A stretch of DNA of 18,791 nt from Stenotrophomonas maltophilia (GTDB taxonomy: Bacteria > Pseudomonadota > Gammaproteobacteria > Xanthomonadales > Xanthomonadaceae), in NCBI GenBank assembly GCA_002387845.1, contig DGLB01000053.1, positions 7,041 to 25,831 on the forward strand. Reading direction: 5' to 3'. Position numbers and translations under genes: made by a program. This document shows, in pieces, positions 14,215 to 18,791 of the stretch. Positions within the stretch are counted from its first letter, which is position 1. The number at the start of each line of letters is the position of its first letter. Under the pieces are notes generated by a model. It did not search any database and was not told the DNA's origin. It worked only from the letters and a program-made list of their open reading frames with translations.

Positions 14215-14382
14215 GCGGGCGCGCACCGGCCACTTTTGAAACTTGTTGCATGGGGGCGGCGTAGGGAAACCCTGACACTGCGCGCCCCTACCGACGAGGC
14301 CTGACAGTTTCGGCCATGCACAACGTCTGAAAATCGGCGCGCTGCGCGCGGTGGGGCTCCCTACCGCTACCAGCTACCGCCC
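14215..14382. other. Intergenic leader upstream of the autotransporter genes
   Basis: About 170 bases with no coding content. It holds a small dyad, AGGG-AAA-CCCT (14263-14273), and two copies of CCCTACCG (14286-14293 and 14359-14366), the second shortly before the autotransporter start. TTGAAA at 14236-14241 could be a -35, but I see no matching -10 at normal spacing. No clear ribosome-binding site precedes the ATG at 14383. Confidence 0.35.
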
Positions 14383-16836
14383 ATGTCCCTTCGTTGTGAC
14401 CTGCGCCGCCGCGCGCCCTCGCTGCACCCGCTTGCCCTCAGCCTGCTGCTCGTCCTTGGCGTCGCGCCCGGAGCGGCGCTGGCGCGTGACCTGGATGGCG
14501 AGCATGAGGAGGTGACGGCAGCGGATCCGGTAGAGGACTGGCGCCTCTTCGATGGGGCCTCGTTACGGGTGACCGGCGGCAATACGCTGAACATCTTCGC
14601 CAACAGCGATTCGACCGTGGATCTCCAGGGGGCGACCGTGACGCGCGCGCCTGGCAGTGCCAATGAGGTCATCGCACTTTGGAACCGTTCCTCGCTCATC
14701 GCGCGCGACAGCACCCTGCTGGGCGGGACGCTCTACCTGACCGGCAGTTCACAGGCGACCCTGATCAACAGCGAACTTCGTCTGGTAACGCCGGCCAACG
14801 GATTCAACGGTGCCTACATCGGCATCGACCTGGACATTTTCCGCGGAGACGACAGCCGCCTGACCCTGGAAGGCAGCACGGTGGTGGTGGCCGACCGGCC
14901 GAATAATCCGGGCGACACATCGGGCATCGGCATCCGCATGGCGGAGGGTGAAGTCATCGTGCGCGGCGGCTCCCTGGTTGACGCCGCCAACGTCGGCGTG
15001 GCGATTCTGGGCACGGGTGAGCCGGATGTGCCGCGAATCCTGCGGGTGGACAACTCGGTGATCCGCACCGGTCGCGGCGCGGCGATCGACGTGGATCTCT
15101 CCGCGATGCGTGCGGCTCCTGTGCACATCTTCATTTCCAATGGTGCGAAGCTGGAAGGGGGCAATGGCGAAGCCCTCCGGGTCATGAGCAACAACGACGG
15201 CCCGAAGCAGGTCCTGTTCGAGGTCGATGATGCGCGCATCCAGGGTGATCTGATCAAGATCATTCCCGGTAACCAGGGCCGGTTGGACGCGCTGTTGACG
15301 AACAATGCGCGCATCGAAGGGCGCTTCATCCAGGTGACGTCCGCTGCCATTCAGTCGAACAGTACGTGGGCACTGAACGGCAACAGCACGGTCGGCCACC
15401 TGGACCTGAAAGACACCGGCACGGTGCTGCTGGGCAACGGAGCCGATGACGGCATCTTCAACACGCTGACGCTGGACCGCTTCACCGGCTCCGGTGGCAC
15501 GCTCGTGTTCAACACCGTGCTGGCGGACGACAGCGCCCAGACTGACAAGGTGGTGATCAACGGTGATGCGGACGGCCACGCCGGTGTGGTGGTGCGCAAC
15601 GCCGGCGGCCAGGGTGCACAGACTGACCAGGGCATCGCGCTGATCACCATCGACGGCAGTTCCAACGCTGAATTCGATCTGATCGGTCGCGCCACCGGCG
15701 GCCTGTACGACTACTTCCTGTTCAAGGGCGACGATGGCAACTGGTACCTGCGCTCGGAACTGCCGACGGAGCCGCCGCACGAGTGCGTGACCGACCCGAG
15801 CCTGCCGCAGTGCGAAGTCACGCTGCCGGTTGAGCCGATCGATCCCGAGCATCCGGACCCGGAGAACCCCGACCCGGAACAGCCGGAGCCGGAACAGCCC
15901 GATCCCGAGGAGCCGGGCAAGCCGCAGCCGGTATTGCGTCCGGAAACCGGTGCCTACCTGGCCAACCAGGCCGCCATGGGCCAACTGCTGCAGCACAGCG
16001 CGCAGACCCGCATGGGTCATGCCGGAGCCGACGACGGCCTGCGCACCTGGGCCCTGACCGAATTAGCCGAAAGCCGCCAGGCGCTGACCGGCCAGCAGAC
16101 GCTCGAAGCCACCCGCCAGCGTCTGCAGGTGGGTGCGGACATCGGCGTGTTCGATGGCGGCCAGGGCCGCGTCGGCGCGATGCTGAGCGCCGGCAAGGCC
16201 GAGGCCACGGCGCGTTCGACCGTGACCGGCTACCGTGCCGACGGCACCGTGGAAGGCGGTTCGGTCGGTGCCTACGCGCACTGGTCAAATGACGCTTTGT
16301 ATCTGGATGCCTCGGTACAACACGGCCGTTTCCGCAACACCGTGCACGGTGAAGGCCTGCAGGCCGAGCGTTATGACAGCCGTGCCTGGCAGAGCGCGAT
16401 CGAAGCCGGTTACCGCTTCAACGTCGGCCGCGTCGGCAGCCTGGTCCTGAACCTGCAGCCGCAGCTGCAGCTGGGCTACACCGATGCACAGACCGATGAA
16501 CACCGGGAATCCAACGGCACCGTGGTGCGCAGCGCCGGGGCCAGTGGCCTGTCCACGCGCCTGGGACTGCGTCTGCAAGGCGACGCGGTAACCGGCGGCA
16601 ACCGCTTTGCGCCGTATGTTGCGCTGAACGCGTACCGCGACACCCGCACCGCCGGCATGGTCTTCGACGGCGAACGCATCGACGGCGGCGTGCCGCGCCA
16701 TCGTGCCGAACTCACGCTCGGCGGAACGCTCGCGCTGGGCACCGGCTTCTCCGCATGGAGCGACTTCACCGCCAGCCAGGGCGCGGACGGCTTCCGCGAA
16801 CTGGGCGCCCGCATCGGAGCCGCCTGGCGCTGGTGA
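14383..16836 (+). CDS. Type Va autotransporter, copy 1 (complete)
   Basis: An 817-residue self-secreting surface protein. It begins with a signal peptide MSLRCDLRRRAPSLHPLALS plus a hydrophobic run, cleaved after GAALA near residue 34. The passenger (about 35-460) is a series of short strands rich in Gly, Asn, Ser and Thr (e.g. SSLIARDSTLLGGTLYLTG), the pattern of a pertactin/AIDA-like right-handed beta-helix; its end, STWALNGNSTVGHLDLKDTG, resembles the autochaperone region. Next come a two-cysteine segment (C468, C477), five 5-residue acidic proline repeats (487-511), and VLRPETGAYLANQAAMGQLL (from 517), the usual entry to the translocator. The barrel (about 553-817) ends in GARIGAAWRW with the terminal aromatic typical of outer-membrane proteins. 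No catalytic motif is visible, so an adhesin-like role is inferred. The second copy follows 54 bases later. Confidence 0.93.
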   Translation: MSLRCDLRRRAPSLHPLALSLLLVLGVAPGAALARDLDGEHEEVTAADPVEDWRLFDGASLRVTGGNTLNIFANSDSTVDLQGATVTRAPGSANEVIALWNRSSLIARDSTLLGGTLYLTGSSQATLINSELRLVTPANGFNGAYIGIDLDIFRGDDSRLTLEGSTVVVADRPNNPGDTSGIGIRMAEGEVIVRGGSLVDAANVGVAILGTGEPDVPRILRVDNSVIRTGRGAAIDVDLSAMRAAPVHIFISNGAKLEGGNGEALRVMSNNDGPKQVLFEVDDARIQGDLIKIIPGNQGRLDALLTNNARIEGRFIQVTSAAIQSNSTWALNGNSTVGHLDLKDTGTVLLGNGADDGIFNTLTLDRFTGSGGTLVFNTVLADDSAQTDKVVINGDADGHAGVVVRNAGGQGAQTDQGIALITIDGSSNAEFDLIGRATGGLYDYFLFKGDDGNWYLRSELPTEPPHECVTDPSLPQCEVTLPVEPIDPEHPDPENPDPEQPEPEQPDPEEPGKPQPVLRPETGAYLANQAAMGQLLQHSAQTRMGHAGADDGLRTWALTELAESRQALTGQQTLEATRQRLQVGADIGVFDGGQGRVGAMLSAGKAEATARSTVTGYRADGTVEGGSVGAYAHWSNDALYLDASVQHGRFRNTVHGEGLQAERYDSRAWQSAIEAGYRFNVGRVGSLVLNLQPQLQLGYTDAQTDEHRESNGTVVRSAGASGLSTRLGLRLQGDAVTGGNRFAPYVALNAYRDTRTAGMVFDGERIDGGVPRHRAELTLGGTLALGTGFSAWSDFTASQGADGFRELGARIGAAWRW
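15841..15915 (+). repeat. 15-bp tandem repeat, five units (linker of autotransporter 1)
   Basis: Five in-frame 15-base units encode DPEHP, DPENP, DPEQP, EPEQP and DPEEP. Units differ at several bases, so this array is older or less homogeneous than its counterpart at 18409-18498. It forms a stiff, negatively charged linker between passenger and barrel. Confidence 0.85.
15916..16208 (+). repeat. Near-identical barrel segment, copy A
   Basis: This 293-base stretch, coding for the end of the linker and the start of the barrel, matches 18499-18791 in the next gene without a gap. I count about 15 differences (roughly 95% identity), with 3 of them in the last 136 bases. The window edge cuts the second copy, so the full length of the repeat is unknown. 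Confidence 0.9.
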
Positions 16837-16890
16837 CACCGCGCAGGACGCGCCGCCCTCTTTTTCTCTCCCCCCTACAGGAACACTGCA
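16837..16890 (+). other. Spacer between autotransporter genes
   Basis: Fifty-four bases: a small GCGC-AGGA-CGCGC-like stem potential at 16841-16852, then CTCTTTTTCTCTCCCCCC and an AGGA ribosome-binding site 8 bases before the next ATG. The stem plus T-run might attenuate read-through, but it is weak. Co-transcription of both genes is plausible. Confidence 0.3.
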
Positions 16891-18791
16891 ATGACCCATT
16901 ACGACGGTACCCACCGCCGCATTCCGGCACTGCGCCCGCTGACCTGCGGCGTGCTGCTGGCCCTGACGACCCTGCCGATGCACAGCGTGCTGGCAGGCAG
17001 TCTGAATGGTGAAGACAAAACCATCGATGGCACCCATGCAATCGAGGACTGGACGCTGGTCAATGGGGCCAAGCTGACCGTCAACAACGGCGGCACCCAC
17101 GCGATCATGGCCACCGCAAGCAATGTCACGCTCGACAACGCCACCGTCGAACGCGTTGCAGGCAACGTGGCAGTACACGCACTGGAACTCCGTGAGGGCT
17201 CCACTGCTACGGCCACCCGCTCCCACATCAAGGGGGGCGGCATCATGATGACGGGCGATGCCCAGCTGACCATGACCGGCAGCTCGCTCACCATCGACGG
17301 CACCGCGCCCGGGTTGGATGACGGCCGCCTGACGGCCTACGGCATCAACGTCTACAACCCGGGTGCGCTGGGAAATCCCAATGTGCTGCTGGACAGTTCC
17401 ACCATCAGCGTGGTTGCGCGCGAGGGTGCAGGTCACTACAACAGTGGCATCGGTGCCTACCTGCGTGCAGGTGGCATCGAGATGCGCAACGGCTCGGCCA
17501 TCAGCGCCGCGCATGTCGGTGTGATCCTGCATGGGTCGGAGACGCTGGCACACGACCTACGTCTGCACATGGATGATTCGCACATCACCTCGGGCAATGG
17601 CGCAGCTATTGAGATCGTCGCTCAGGGCGCTGCGCGCAACACGTTCGATGTCATTGTCGCCAACGGCTCCACTCTCACTGGAACGGACGGCAACCTGCTG
17701 CTCGTGCGCTCTTTCAACGGGCTGCCCGCCACGGGCAACAACACGGTGAACTTCGCCGTCGACGATACATCGCTGGAAGGCAATGTCACCTTCGACGACA
17801 CGAACATGACAGGGCGGGTCAACGTCACCCTGCGCAACGCCGCCAGCCTGAAGGGCATCTTCAACAACGTCAGCTCGGCCAACATCGGCACCGGCAGCAC
17901 CTGGACCCTGGCCGGCGACAGCACGGTAGGTCACCTGGAGCTGGACAACACCGGCACCGTGGTGCTGGGCAACGGGGCCATCGACGGCACCTACAACACG
18001 CTGTCGCTGGACAGCTTCGACGGCAGCGGCGGCACCTTTGTCTTCAACACTGTATTCGGGGATGACACCTCGGCCACCGACAAGCTCGTCATCACGGGCG
18101 ATGCCGACGGTCAGGCCGGCGTAGAGGTACGCAACGCCGGCGGTCAGGGTGCACAGACCACGGACGGCATCGAGCTGATCACCATCGGCGGCGACTCGAA
18201 CGCCGATTTCACGCTGATCGGTCGCGCCGTCGGTGGTGTGTACGAGTACAAGCTGGTCCAGGGCGACGACGGCAATTGGTACCTGCGCTCGGAACTGGAC
18301 GACGGCACGGAGCCGGAACCGGAACCGGAACCGCCGCATGACTGCGTGACCGACCCGAGCCTGCCGCAGTGCGAAATCACGCTGCCGGTCGAGCCCATCG
18401 ATCCCATCGATCCGGAGAACCCTGATCCGGAAAACCCTGATCCGGAGAACCCTGATCCGGAGAATCCCGATCCGGAACAGCCGGATCCGGAAGAACCCGG
18501 CAAGCCGCAGCCGGTATTGCGTCCGGAAACCGGTGCCTACCTGGCCAACCAGCACGCGATGGACCAGCTGCTGCAGCACAGCGCGCAGACCCGCATGGGC
18601 CATGCCGGTGCCGAGGATGGCCTGCGCACCTGGGCCCTGACCGAGGTGGCCGAAAGCCGCCAGGCGCTGACCGGCCAGCAGACGCTCGAAGCCACCCGCC
18701 AGCGTCTGCAGGTGGGCGCGGACATCGGTGTGTTCGATGGCGGCCAGGGGCGCGTCGGCGCGATGCTGAGCGCCGGCAAGGCCGAGGCCAC
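16891..18791 (+). CDS. Type Va autotransporter, copy 2 (C-terminal barrel cut by window edge)
   Basis: A paralogue of the preceding gene, open to the end of the window (633 codons). The ATG at 16891 is preceded by CAGGAACACTGCA, a good ribosome-binding context. A signal peptide (basic THRR, then LTCGVLLALTTLPMHSVLA, about residues 18-36) is followed by a beta-helix-like passenger (about 37-470) rich in N/G/T/S strands such as GGGIMMTGDAQLTMTGSSLT. The autochaperone-like part STWTLAGDSTVGHLELDNTG resembles copy 1, but most of the passenger is clearly diverged. Then come an EPEPEPEP stretch, a two-cysteine segment (C484, C493), six DPEnP repeats (about 507-536), and VLRPETGAYLANQ from 542. By comparison with copy 1, about 630 bases of barrel lie beyond the window. 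Confidence 0.92.
   Translation, partial: MTHYDGTHRRIPALRPLTCGVLLALTTLPMHSVLAGSLNGEDKTIDGTHAIEDWTLVNGAKLTVNNGGTHAIMATASNVTLDNATVERVAGNVAVHALELREGSTATATRSHIKGGGIMMTGDAQLTMTGSSLTIDGTAPGLDDGRLTAYGINVYNPGALGNPNVLLDSSTISVVAREGAGHYNSGIGAYLRAGGIEMRNGSAISAAHVGVILHGSETLAHDLRLHMDDSHITSGNGAAIEIVAQGAARNTFDVIVANGSTLTGTDGNLLLVRSFNGLPATGNNTVNFAVDDTSLEGNVTFDDTNMTGRVNVTLRNAASLKGIFNNVSSANIGTGSTWTLAGDSTVGHLELDNTGTVVLGNGAIDGTYNTLSLDSFDGSGGTFVFNTVFGDDTSATDKLVITGDADGQAGVEVRNAGGQGAQTTDGIELITIGGDSNADFTLIGRAVGGVYEYKLVQGDDGNWYLRSELDDGTEPEPEPEPPHDCVTDPSLPQCEITLPVEPIDPIDPENPDPENPDPENPDPENPDPEQPDPEEPGKPQPVLRPETGAYLANQHAMDQLLQHSAQTRMGHAGAEDGLRTWALTEVAESRQALTGQQTLEATRQRLQVGADIGVFDGGQGRVGAMLSAGKAEA
18409..18498 (+). repeat. 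15-bp tandem repeat, six units (linker of autotransporter 2)
   Basis: Six in-frame units start GATCCGGA and encode DPENP four times, then DPEQP and DPEEP. The first and third units (18409-18423, 18439-18453) are identical and the second differs from them by one base, so recent slippage or unequal exchange is likely. Every unit gained or lost keeps the reading frame. Confidence 0.9.
18499..18791 (+). repeat. Near-identical barrel segment, copy B
   Basis: Counterpart of 15916-16208, offset by 2583 bases. The most different short block is the codons for QHAMDQ against QAAMGQ just after the VLRPETGAYLAN entry; the rest is almost unchanged. Confidence 0.9.

Noticed and set aside
12496..14226. 576-codon minus-strand frame opposite yraN and the FAD oxidase
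   Set aside because: Low-complexity His/Gln/Arg composition typical of antisense frames; the plus strand has the conserved motifs.
14286..14366. CCCTACCG pair as a regulatory repeat
   Set aside because: Only two 8-base copies 73 bases apart in a C-rich leader; too weak to claim a function.
18409..18498. CRISPR-like array
   Set aside because: Units are contiguous 15-base coding repeats without spacers and in frame with the autotransporter.
14749..18603. Long minus-strand frames opposite the autotransporters, including glycine/serine repeats (e.g. SGSGCSGSG)
   Set aside because: The repeat is just the complement of the DPENP codons; no start signal or family support.

Overview
The window looks like chromosomal DNA from a high-GC gammaproteobacterium, most likely the Xanthomonadaceae (Stenotrophomonas or Xanthomonas type). 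I base this on the complete E. coli-like order of the division and cell-wall (dcw) cluster, the wording of MraZ, FtsI and MurE, a class A RNase P RNA, and the rsmI / lpoA-yraN block. The genus is an inference from recalled protein flavour, not from a database match.

Layout. (1) Positions 1-6634, minus strand: mraZ, rsmH, ftsL, ftsI, murE, murF and the start of mraY, tightly packed. Five successive junctions use the same 4-base ATGA stop/start overlap and the sixth overlaps by 11 bases. (2) Positions 6635-6959: a control region with a strong-looking promoter for the cluster (TTGACA, 16 bp, TGC-TAAGGT), a 10-bp-period array of TGGG-like boxes fitting the MraZ operator pattern, a perfect DnaA box, and two inverted repeats. 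(3) Positions 6960-9770: a plus-strand NRDE/TANGO2 gene, a small exported protein with a possible DM13-like fold, the minus-strand RNase P RNA gene (rnpB) with a hairpin at its 3' end, and a proline-rich protein of unknown function. (4) Positions 9775-12773: rsmI (minus) divergent from lpoA-yraN (plus). (5) Positions 12814-14199: a GlcD-type FAD-linked oxidase. (6) Positions 14383 to the end: two tandem type Va autotransporter genes. The second is cut by the window edge.

The central theme is envelope growth: peptidoglycan precursor synthesis (MurE, MurF, MraY), septal synthesis (FtsI, FtsL), an outer-membrane lipoprotein that activates a peptidoglycan synthase (LpoA), and the regulator MraZ. 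The mraZ / rnpB / rsmI / lpoA / yraN neighbourhood resembles that in Pseudomonas as I remember it, with extra genes interposed here.

The least ordinary part is the autotransporter pair. Their passengers have diverged strongly, but their linkers and beta-barrels are about 95% identical in DNA. The linkers contain a 15-bp tandem repeat in different copy number (five units against six). I found no CRISPR array, tRNA, insertion sequence, phage gene or clear defence system.
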